40,210 nucleotides of DNA. Origin: PALSA-1006 sp036171275. GTDB lineage: Bacteria > Pseudomonadota > Gammaproteobacteria > Burkholderiales > Gallionellaceae. The number at the start of each line of letters is the position of its first letter. Positions within the stretch are counted from its first letter, which is position 1. Under the pieces are notes generated by a model. That model worked only from the letters and a program-made list of their open reading frames with translations, had not been told where the DNA came from and did not search any database. The DNA lies in contig JAVHQT010000055.1 of assembly GCA_036171275.1 (NCBI GenBank), forward strand, positions 1 through 40,210, read 5' to 3'. Of this stretch, positions 32,992 through 39,516 are shown piece by piece. The position numbers and the translations under genes were made by a program.

Positions 32992-33729
32992 ATGATGAGT
33001 AAAACTACCCATTTCGGTTTTCAAACGGTAGATGAAAACGAGAAAGCCATGCATGTTGCCAGTGTATTTACCTCGGTTGCCAGTAAATACGACATTATGA
33101 ATGACCTCATGTCAGTGGGTTTGCATCGAATTTGGAAACGCTTTGCCGTTGGGTTGGCGAATGTACACGAGGGAAATCGGGTGCTGGATGTGGCGGGTGG
33201 TTCGGCGGATTTATCGCGCTTGTTCCTGAAAAAAGTGGGGTGTAGTGGACAAGTGGTGCTGACTGACATTAATAATGCCATGCTGCGTGTTGGGCGTGAC
33301 CGTTTGCTGGATGAAGGCATTGCCACGCCAACCACGCAATGTGACGCTGAACATTTACCGTTTCCCGATAATTATTTTGATTGTGTGAGCATTGCTTTTG
33401 GCTTGCGAAATGTCACGCACAAAGAAGCCGCTTTGCGTGAAATGCACCGCGTGTTAAAACCGGGCGGACGGGTGATTGTTTTAGAATTCTCCAAAGTAAT
33501 CAAGCCACTAGAAAAAGCGTATGATTTTTATTCATTTAAATTATTGCCGAAAATGGGTGAATTGATTGCCCATGATGCGGACAGTTATCGTTATCTTGCC
33601 GAATCGATTCGGATGCACCCGGGGCAAGAAGAATTAAAAACCATGATGCAAGAAGCGGGCTTAGCGCGGGTTGAATATTTCAATATGACTGGTGGGATTG
33701 TGGCGGCACATCGTGGCGTGAAGCTGTAA
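32992..33729 (+). CDS. ubiE: Ubiquinone/menaquinone C-methyltransferase UbiE
   Basis: UbiE carries out the SAM-dependent C-methylation in ubiquinone (and menaquinone) synthesis. The 245 residues show TTHFGFQTV, VFTSVASKYDIMNDLMSVGLHRIWKR, the SAM-binding LDVAGGSADLSRLF, CDAEHLPFPDNYFDCVSIAFGLRNVTH and RVLKPGGRVIVLEFSK, all typical. AAAGGA precedes two adjacent ATG codons (32992 and 32995), so the exact start is open by one residue. TATAAT at 32953-32958 may be part of its promoter. The gene converges on metF. Confidence 0.96.
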   Translation: MMSKTTHFGFQTVDENEKAMHVASVFTSVASKYDIMNDLMSVGLHRIWKRFAVGLANVHEGNRVLDVAGGSADLSRLFLKKVGCSGQVVLTDINNAMLRVGRDRLLDEGIATPTTQCDAEHLPFPDNYFDCVSIAFGLRNVTHKEAALREMHRVLKPGGRVIVLEFSKVIKPLEKAYDFYSFKLLPKMGELIAHDADSYRYLAESIRMHPGQEELKTMMQEAGLARVEYFNMTGGIVAAHRGVKL

Positions 33730-33775
33730 TTTGCCGGCATCATTCTGGCGAGCAATGCCGACTGCCGTCCTTTGC

Positions 33776-34612
33776 TTAGGCACAAACGCCCAGCTGCTTT
33801 AAAATTTCCAAAGAGGGCGCGGCTTGATTCAGCGTATAAAAATGCAGTCCAGGTGCGCCGCCCGCCAAAAGTTTTTCGCACAATTGCGTGACGACGTCGC
33901 GTCCGAAATTCTGCACCGATTCCACATCATCGCCGTAACCTTCAAGCGTTTTACGCATCCAGCGTGGAATTTCTGCACCGCAAGTCTCTGAAAAACGCGC
34001 CAATTGCGAATAGCGCACAATCGGCATAATGCCCGGAACGATGGGCACGGTGACACCAAGTTTGCACACTTCATCGACGAAACGAAAATAGGCATCCGCA
34101 TTGTAAAAATATTGCGTGATGGCGGAATTCGCCCCAGCGTTGACCTTGCGTTTAAAGTTCAGCATATCCTCGCGGGCAGATCGTGACTGCGGGTGAAATT
34201 CGGGATAGGCGGCCACTTCGATATGAAAATGTTCTCCCGTTTCAGCACGAATAAACGACACCAGTTCGTTGGCATATTGAAATTCACCGATACTTGCCAT
34301 GCCAGACGGTAAATCGCCGCGCAACGCCACAATGCGGTTGATGCCAGCATGTTGGTAGGTGTGCAGCAAGCTACGAATGTTTTCGCGCGTTGAGCCGACA
34401 CAGGACAAATGCGGCGTCGCTTGATAACCTTCCGCTTTAATTCTTAACACCGTTTCTAAGGTGCGCTCTTGCGTTGACCCCCCCGCGCCGAAGGTGACCG
34501 AAAAAAATTCCGGTTTCAGCACGGCTAATTGCTGGCGAGCGGCGGTGAGCTTTTCTGCGCCTTCCGCTGTTTGCGGTGGGAAAAATTCAAAACTGAGATT
34601 CGGAGTGTTCAT
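33776..34612 (-). CDS. metF: 5,10-methylenetetrahydrofolate reductase
   Basis: MetF reduces methylene-tetrahydrofolate to methyl-tetrahydrofolate, the methyl donor for methionine synthesis, using FAD. The 278 residues start MNTPNLSFEFFPPQT, as in the family, and continue with FFSVTFGAGGSTQERT, PHLSCVGSTRENI, IVALRGDLPSG and ITQYFYNADAYFRFVDE. The start at 34612 overlaps the stop of the membrane-protein gene in ATGA, which supports it over a longer frame starting at 34660. With ahcY upstream this is a methyl-cycle transcription unit. Confidence 0.95.
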   Translation of the reverse strand: MNTPNLSFEFFPPQTAEGAEKLTAARQQLAVLKPEFFSVTFGAGGSTQERTLETVLRIKAEGYQATPHLSCVGSTRENIRSLLHTYQHAGINRIVALRGDLPSGMASIGEFQYANELVSFIRAETGEHFHIEVAAYPEFHPQSRSAREDMLNFKRKVNAGANSAITQYFYNADAYFRFVDEVCKLGVTVPIVPGIMPIVRYSQLARFSETCGAEIPRWMRKTLEGYGDDVESVQNFGRDVVTQLCEKLLAGGAPGLHFYTLNQAAPSLEILKQLGVCA

Positions 34613-34968
34613 GATTGAGTGGTTCTCATTAGTTGAGCGGCAGCGGTGGAAAGCGCCCATGAAAATAGGCTGTATAGCACCGCGCCAAAAACGCCACTGG
34701 CTAAATTCTCCACTTCAAAGCCGCGCAGAATTGAACCAGTGAACCAAAACATTAAGCCATTGATAATAAAAATAAATAACCCAAGCGTCAGCATCGTGAC
34801 CGGCAGCGTCAGTAGCAAGAACAGTGGGCGAATAACGGTATTGACCAAACCAAGAAAAAACGCAGCAATCAGTGCAGCGGTAAAACCATCAACGTGAATA
34901 CCAGGAACGAAATTAGCCACGGCAATCAGCGCCAACGCATTCAAAATCAAAATTAACGCTAATCTCAT
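34609..34968 (-). CDS. Small 4-TM membrane protein (phage holin family 4 / YvlD-like)
   Basis: A 119-residue, very hydrophobic protein with about four membrane helices: LALILILNALALIAVANFV, AALIAAFFLGLVNTVI, FLLLTLPVTMLTLGLFIFIINGLMFW, and SGVFGAVLYSLFSWALS. NTVIRPLFLLLTLPVTMLTLG is the family's best-kept stretch. Members are often called phage holins, but in proteobacteria this gene regularly stands between ahcY and metF, and there is no phage context here. The function is unknown. I start it at the ATG at 34968; a longer frame reaching 35118 adds residues unlike the family. Confidence 0.85.
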   Translation of the reverse strand: MRLALILILNALALIAVANFVPGIHVDGFTAALIAAFFLGLVNTVIRPLFLLLTLPVTMLTLGLFIFIINGLMFWFTGSILRGFEVENLASGVFGAVLYSLFSWALSTAAAQLMRTTQS

Positions 34969-35089
34969 GATTTTATTGAGTTTTTTAACAAGGCACAATT
35001 TGACCACGGTTTGACACAGACAAGCACGGATAAAACAAGAAATTGCCCACCTAATTGGAGAGCAAAACTTAAAGATGCGCTGATTAAAT

Positions 35090-35190
35090 CGACCGTTCGA
35101 GCTGATTAGATCCACCATAAGCGCTAATTAAATACACCGTTCGCCCTGATGAAATACACCGTTCGCCCTGAGCTTGTCGAAGGGTGGATT
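35090..35190. repeat. Cluster of NCP-type repeats with tandem copy
   Basis: AAATACACCGTTCGCCCTGA occurs at 35130-35149 and again at 35152-35171, a period of 22 bases. The second copy continues with GCTTGTCGAAGGGTGGATTT, the full-length palindromic repeat. An earlier partial unit (AAATCGACCGTTCGAGCTGA) is at 35086-35105. Confidence 0.6.
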
Positions 35191-35210
35191 TAACCGCTTG
35201 ATGTATGTGT

Positions 35211-35316
35211 GGTTTATTCCGTGCATGGTTCGACAAGGTGTGCGTGTGCTGCTGGGGCTTTAGCCCCTTACAGCCACGGCCTACCCCTTGCGGGTGCACC
35301 ACGAACGGAATAAATC
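35211..35316. repeat. MITE-like dispersed element, copy B (best preserved)
   Basis: TTTATTCCGT at 35213-35222 and ACGGAATAAA at 35305-35314 are perfect 10-base terminal inverted repeats; allowing three mismatches they extend to about 17 bases. A small internal hairpin GGGGCTTTAGCCCC is at 35254-35267. Related copies are at 12803-12934 and 18493-18583. There is no open reading frame inside. Confidence 0.5.
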
Positions 35317-35391
35317 AGTGCCTCCCTAAGTCGCTAACTGTGTCGTTATCCGTGAAAATCAATGTCAATCTATGGCTAATTGCTTGTTTGC

Positions 35392-36786
35392 TTAATACCG
35401 ATAATGATCCGCTTTGTACGGACCTTGTTTAGCCACATTGATATAGGCTGCTTGTTGGTCGGTCAGTTCGCTCAATTCTGCATTCAGCGTGGTCAATTGC
35501 AAGCGCGCCACTTTTTCATCCAGATGTTTCGGCAAGGTATACACGCCGATTGGATAGTCGCTGGTGCGCGTGAACAATTCAATTTGCGCAATGGTTTGGT
35601 TGGCGAACGAGGACGACATGACGTAAGACGGATGTCCAGTGCCGCAACCCAAGTTCACCAAACGACCTTCAGCCAGCAACAAAATGCGTTTGCCGTCTGG
35701 GAAAATGACGTGGTCAACTTGCGGCTTGATGTTTTCCCACTGATATTGCTTGAGCGAGGCAACGTCGATTTCGTTGTCGAAGTGTCCAATGTTGCAGACA
35801 ATCGCTTGGTTCTTCATCTTCGCCATGTGGTCGTGCGTGATAACGTGGAAATTGCCAGTGCAGGTCACGAAAATATCGCCGTACGCCGCTGCGTAATCCA
35901 TGGTCACGACGCGATAGCCTTCCATCGCCGCTTGCAGTGCGCAAATCGGGTCAATTTCAGTTACCCAAACTTGTGCCGACAAGGCGCGCATCGCTTGTGC
36001 CGAACCTTTGCCCACGTCGCCGTAACCCGCGATCACCGCGATTTTGCCCGCAATCATCACGTCGGTGGCGCGTTTCACCGCATCCACCAAGGATTCGCGG
36101 CAACCATACAAGTTGTCGAATTTGGATTTAGTCACCGAGTCATTCACGTTAATCGCTGGGAATTTCAATTCGCCGCGTGCGTGCATTTGGTACAAACGAT
36201 GTACGCCGGTGGTGGTTTCTTCGGTCACGCCTTTGATCGCCGCCAAACGCACCGAGTACCACGTTTTATCGGTCGCCAATTTCGCTTTGATCGAATTGAA
36301 CAGGCAAATTTCTTCTTCCGAACCTGGATTGTTCAGCAAAGACGCGTCTTTCTCTGCGCGCGCACCGAGGTGCAACAACAAAGTGGCATCGCCGCCATCA
36401 TCCAGAATCATGTTGGAATAACCACCGTCCGCCCATTCAAAAATGCGGTGGGTGTAATCCCAATAATCCGCGAGCGTTTCGCCTTTTACCGCGAACACGG
36501 CTGTCCCACCAGCGGCAATCGCAGCAGCAGCGTGATCTTGTGTGGAGTAGATATTGCAAGAAGCCCAGCGCACTTCAGCGCCCAAGGCTTTTAGCGTTTC
36601 GATCAACACGCCGGTTTGAATCGTCATGTGCAACGAACCGGTGATGCGCGCACCGCGTAAAGGTTGAGTGGTTGAGTATTCGTTACGGATTGCCATCAAA
36701 CCGGGCATTTCGATTTCGGCGATGGCGAGTTCTTTGCGTCCCCAGCCTGCGAGGTTGATGTCAGCAATTACATAGTCTTTAGTCAT
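35392..36786 (-). CDS. ahcY: S-adenosylhomocysteine hydrolase
   Basis: AhcY splits S-adenosylhomocysteine into adenosine and homocysteine and so relieves inhibition of methyltransferases. The 464 residues begin MTKDYVIADINLAGWGRKE, and show the NAD-binding loop GYGDVGKGSAQAMRAL, EIDPICALQAAMEGY, and the conserved C-terminal end GPYKADHYRY. The length is that of the long proteobacterial form. The frame stays open upstream through the riboswitch, but that part is leader RNA, not protein. AGAGAG lies just before the ATG. Expression should rise when SAH accumulates. Confidence 0.97.
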   Translation of the reverse strand: MTKDYVIADINLAGWGRKELAIAEIEMPGLMAIRNEYSTTQPLRGARITGSLHMTIQTGVLIETLKALGAEVRWASCNIYSTQDHAAAAIAAGGTAVFAVKGETLADYWDYTHRIFEWADGGYSNMILDDGGDATLLLHLGARAEKDASLLNNPGSEEEICLFNSIKAKLATDKTWYSVRLAAIKGVTEETTTGVHRLYQMHARGELKFPAINVNDSVTKSKFDNLYGCRESLVDAVKRATDVMIAGKIAVIAGYGDVGKGSAQAMRALSAQVWVTEIDPICALQAAMEGYRVVTMDYAAAYGDIFVTCTGNFHVITHDHMAKMKNQAIVCNIGHFDNEIDVASLKQYQWENIKPQVDHVIFPDGKRILLLAEGRLVNLGCGTGHPSYVMSSSFANQTIAQIELFTRTSDYPIGVYTLPKHLDEKVARLQLTTLNAELSELTDQQAAYINVAKQGPYKADHYRY

Positions 36787-36829
36787 TTGGTTCTCTCTAA
36801 ATAAAATTGAACAGAATGACCGGAGGAAG

Positions 36830-36941
36830 GAGGGCGGCTCACCGCTCCCGTGTCCGGCACGGATTGGGTGAGCGTCGTTAAAACTGTCCGGTGAACTGAG
36901 CCTAGCAGGAAGTCCCTGTCGCAACGCTCCTCAGTGCCGGA
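36830..36941 (-). promoter_or_regulatory. SAH riboswitch controlling ahcY
   Basis: On the minus strand the leader contains GAGGAGCGTTGCGAC (36918-36932), then AGGCTCAG, then AACGACGCTCACC (36868-36880), a CCGTG/CACGG hairpin and GGTGAGC (36833-36841 region). This is the conserved order of the S-adenosylhomocysteine riboswitch known upstream of ahcY in beta- and gammaproteobacteria. GAGCG can pair with CGCTC to close the first stem, and GCTCACC can pair with GGTGAGC. It ends about 45 bases before the ahcY start and normally switches expression on when SAH is bound. Confidence 0.93.
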
Positions 36942-37267
36942 TAAAACACAAACTGCTTTCTCAGCGATTTGCGGGCGGGATTCTAGCACAGGCGAAAATT
37001 CCGCCGCGAATTTTTGTTGCTGGTGGGGTGAAAAAAATCGGTAGGATTTTATGTAATCCATTGATTATATAGATTATTAAATAATTATTTCCGCTTTGAT
37101 GATTCGGTTTGGTTCGTCTATTAAGTTAATTAAATTTTTTGTCCACGGGCAAAGGGGCTTTAGTTTTTAAAACGGATTTTGGATTCCTGACTACGCCGAA
37201 ATGACGAAAACGGAACACGGCTGTAATGTGCGTTACAAAAAAATCGTTGGTGTCCGTTTATTTTTCA

Positions 37268-37297
37268 TTGACAATTTGCGCCGCCTTTAAATAAAAT
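37268..37297 (+). promoter_or_regulatory. Sigma-70 promoter for the phase-variable secreted protein gene
   Basis: TTGACA at 37268-37273 is a perfect -35 box, and TAAAAT at 37292-37297 is a good -10 box after an 18-base spacer. Transcription would start near 37304, leaving a leader of about 150 bases before the ATG at 37454. Confidence 0.5.
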
Positions 37298-37328
37298 TCG
37301 TCTGCTTGCAAATTCTCCCTCCGTACAC

Positions 37329-37348
37329 TTTACTGCATGCACAGTAAA
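37329..37348. promoter_or_regulatory. Inverted repeat in the leader of the phase-variable gene
   Basis: TTTACTG at 37329-37335 and CAGTAAA at 37342-37348 form a perfect 7-bp inverted repeat around CATGCA, which is itself nearly palindromic. It lies about 30 bases downstream of the predicted transcription start. It could be an operator or an RNA hairpin; no family is recognised. Confidence 0.35.
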
Positions 37349-37453
37349 AGGCGTTCTGCGAATTTCCCAGAAAATAGGACTGGCGCAAGGTTTGGTTTCA
37401 GCATTTGGCAGAAAGCATTACCCGTTCCATAACCGTTAATTTAAGGGGGATTT

Positions 37454-38339
37454 ATGTATAATCGCACCGCACCGCACCGCACCGCAATTAACTCGTCGTT
37501 CGTTTAGAAATACCGCACTCTCTGTTTTTTCCTGCGTCAGTTTATTTTTACTGGCAGCGCTAAACCCCTCGATTGCTTTTTCCGCTACGCCAACTCCTGC
37601 TGAGTTAACGATACCTTCTGCGCCAGTTGCGGCATCTGCTACACCTTCCACTGAACAGGACAAGAGCAAATTACCTCTGGTGTTTCCCCCTGTTTCATCC
37701 AAAAACTTCACTGGTAAGACACTACATTTGCGGCAAGCGCTAGACCAAGAGCCTGTTCTCACTGATAAGAAAAATGGTGTGACTAAATTCTCTGCACGCA
37801 AGAAAAGTGAATTTTTTGTGATGCGCGACGATGGAACGGACTTAACGCTGTTTATGACCAGCAATGGAACCAGCGTAGAAGCTCGAGACCGACAATATGC
37901 CAAAGAAGGTGAACGTTACTTCCTGAAAAAAGAAGAGTTGGGGCTGATTCTTTATACGGGAACGGGAATTGACTATGGCATGTTAATCGTGCCGTTTAAA
38001 TATCAATTCTCCGACCATTCGATTGGTGGCTCAACGACGGTTGGCGCGTATTTAGGTTACACCGTCAACTGGCTGGATTTTGCCTCGCTCACACCGTTGA
38101 TTTCGTTTGGGCTATCGCCACTCACCGTGCAAAGCGCGGCGGGTTCTGCCAATAACACCAGCGTACTCGGTTTAAGTGGCGCAGTTGGTGTGGCATTCAC
38201 CATCAATAAATTTGATTCCAGTATGCAAGGCGGCTTTGTCTGCGGACAAGACACTGCAGGCAACAGCACCCCAACCCCTTACAAATACGAAGGGCAGTGG
38301 TGGTGTGCCGCGCAAATTGGTTTTCCTTTCACGCAATAA
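37454..38339 (+). CDS. Secreted protein of unknown function, frame-disrupted by a pentanucleotide repeat (phase OFF)
   Basis: The ATG at 37454 has GGGGG four bases upstream, but its frame stops at TAG 37505-37507 after 17 codons. The rest is open in another frame, which has no start codon until a GTG at 37680. Before that GTG the same frame encodes an excellent signal peptide (RRSFRN, then LSVFSCVSLFLLAAL, then SIAFSA). A CGCAC repeat lies directly after the ATG; one more unit would join start and signal peptide into 296 residues. The mature part has a Pro/Ala-rich stretch, then glycine- and aromatic-rich segments (YGMLIVPFKYQF, GAYLGYTVNW) that suggest beta structure. I do not recognise the family. 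Confidence 0.72.
37463..37486 (+). repeat. Pentanucleotide simple sequence repeat (CGCAC)n at the start of a gene
   Basis: CGCAC occurs four times in a row (37463-37482) and is followed by CGCA; in the other phase it is ACCGC four times. It begins ten bases after the start of the ATG. A 5-base unit shifts the reading frame with each gain or loss. Five ACCGC copies (or two) give an open gene; the present four do not. Confidence 0.9.
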
Positions 38340-38379
38340 CTCAATTAAAACAAATGGTTACTTATAAAGGAGACTCACG

Positions 38380-39420
38380 ATGAACAAATTAACTAAGCAC
38401 TTAAGTTTCGCAACTTTCTTATGGGTTGCTTTGGTATTTAGCCCGCAAGCGATGGCGGATTACATTAGTTTGAAAGAAGGGGCTTTTCAAGATTTACAGT
38501 TTTCAGATGCGCTTCATGATGCGATTTATTATAAAGATCGTAATGGGCAGTTACTCGAAGTTGATTTTAATTGGGGTAACAAAAAAACCCTGCAAGTTAC
38601 AGGGGGAATTCAGGTTGATTCAAATAATCAACTAGCGAATGTTTTTATGGGACTGACGTTTGAGAAGGATGATCAGTTTATCTATCGAGAATTACATATT
38701 AAAGATCGGCTTTATTTTAGTCCCGCTAGAGCCCCTTTGACTTGGACGTATGCTGCTAGTCCGCCGGATTATTTGCTGTCAAATGTAGATGCTACGGCGC
38801 GCGAACTTACCTATGTTTTTCCAGGAGGGGATTGGTTCGTCAAGGTTGGACAGTCAAATATACCAGTAATGATAACTTTTCCCCATGACCCAGGTGATTC
38901 TAGTTCAAATCTCCCCGGTAATATGGTCGCGGTCAACCCTAGAACCAATACGCTAATATTCGGTGTTTTAAACCCATTTTCCTATGGAATGAAAGTTGAT
39001 GATGAGCATAGATTTCCATTGAAGAAGTTGATTGCAGCAGGGAAAAATGGCTTCATAACCTACTTTGATCAACGTGTTGATTTAGGCATTATTAACCAAG
39101 AGGTTGGGCAGCAAATTTACAGTGTGGATTATGGAAATACGATCAAGGGAACTCAAAAAGTAGACAATGTGGGCATACGAGGTATGAAAGGCACGGAGAT
39201 TCTTCTAACGATGGGAGGAGAGCTTGGTACGGCCTATTTGTTCCGATTTGGAGGGAATACAGCAGTAGCTAGCATCGGTCTTTTTGCAGAGTTTGCTGGC
39301 CCATTAAGTGGTTTTTTTAGGGTTTATCACGCAAACAATCGAACCACCAATGGTACTGAATGGCTGCCAGGTGGCTATGGTTTTTATGGCATCAACGCAC
39401 GTGTCGCCATTGATTTTTAG
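38380..39420 (+). CDS. Exported protein of unknown function, AT-rich
   Basis: A 346-residue protein with a clear signal peptide, KLTKHLSFATFLWVALVFSP then QAMA-D (cleavage near residue 26). AAAGGAG precedes the ATG. The mature protein is rich in aromatic and glycine residues, and the end NARVAIDF, with alternating hydrophobic residues and a final phenylalanine, resembles the terminal strand of outer-membrane barrels. Whether it is a barrel or a soluble protein is open. It begins 40 bases after the preceding secreted-protein gene, so the two may share a transcript. Base composition is visibly more AT-rich than in neighbouring genes, which hints at separate ancestry. I do not recognise a family. 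Confidence 0.78.
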   Translation: MNKLTKHLSFATFLWVALVFSPQAMADYISLKEGAFQDLQFSDALHDAIYYKDRNGQLLEVDFNWGNKKTLQVTGGIQVDSNNQLANVFMGLTFEKDDQFIYRELHIKDRLYFSPARAPLTWTYAASPPDYLLSNVDATARELTYVFPGGDWFVKVGQSNIPVMITFPHDPGDSSSNLPGNMVAVNPRTNTLIFGVLNPFSYGMKVDDEHRFPLKKLIAAGKNGFITYFDQRVDLGIINQEVGQQIYSVDYGNTIKGTQKVDNVGIRGMKGTEILLTMGGELGTAYLFRFGGNTAVASIGLFAEFAGPLSGFFRVYHANNRTTNGTEWLPGGYGFYGINARVAIDF

Positions 39421-39439
39421 CTCATAGACTGAATTAAGT

Positions 39440-39481
39440 GAAGCCCAATTGGTGTTCACGATCTGTTGGGTTTCGGGCTTC
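39440..39481. terminator. Inverted repeat between convergent genes
   Basis: GAAGCCC at 39440-39446 is repeated inverted as GGGCTTC at 39475-39481, with a second CCCAA/TTGGG pair inside. It lies between two convergent genes and could terminate transcription from both sides, although no clear T run follows on either strand. Confidence 0.35.
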
Positions 39482-39516
39482 TCCGCTTCAATTTACAACC
39501 TTCTGGCTCTAGTCGT

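Larger units (their letters stand above)
34969..35391. other. Repeat-rich intergenic region downstream of ahcY
   Basis: These 423 bases contain no convincing gene. They hold a cluster of NCP-type repeat units (35090-35190), including a 20-base direct repeat, and the best-preserved MITE-like element (35211-35316). The region separates ahcY from the membrane-protein and metF pair, so these may have their own promoter here. Confidence 0.6.
36961..37453. other. Divergent intergenic region between ahcY and the phase-variable gene
   Basis: This stretch holds the upstream (promoter) side of the ahcY leader, a TCCATTGATTATAT motif at 37058-37071, a degenerate copy of a common repeat (TTGGATTCCTGACTACGCC at 37179 onwards, then GAAATGACG), a good sigma-70 promoter at 37268-37297 and a 7-bp inverted repeat at 37329-37348. 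No gene is seen. Confidence 0.55.

Noticed and set aside
34609..34968. Holin name taken as evidence of a prophage
   Set aside because: No phage genes are nearby, and this membrane-protein family is a regular neighbour of ahcY and metF in proteobacteria.
35380..36594. A 404-codon plus-strand open frame opposite ahcY
   Set aside because: It lies fully antisense to the well-conserved ahcY gene, has a His- and Arg-rich composition of the kind seen in shadow frames, and shows no domain motif.
36787..36924. N-terminal extension of AhcY by 46 codons
   Set aside because: The extension is the translated SAH riboswitch; the family N-terminus MTKDYVIAD begins at 36786.
37680..38339. A shorter gene starting at GTG 37680
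   Set aside because: Without the upstream part the protein would lose its signal peptide, and there is no ribosome-binding site before the GTG. The frame is clearly open and protein-like further upstream.
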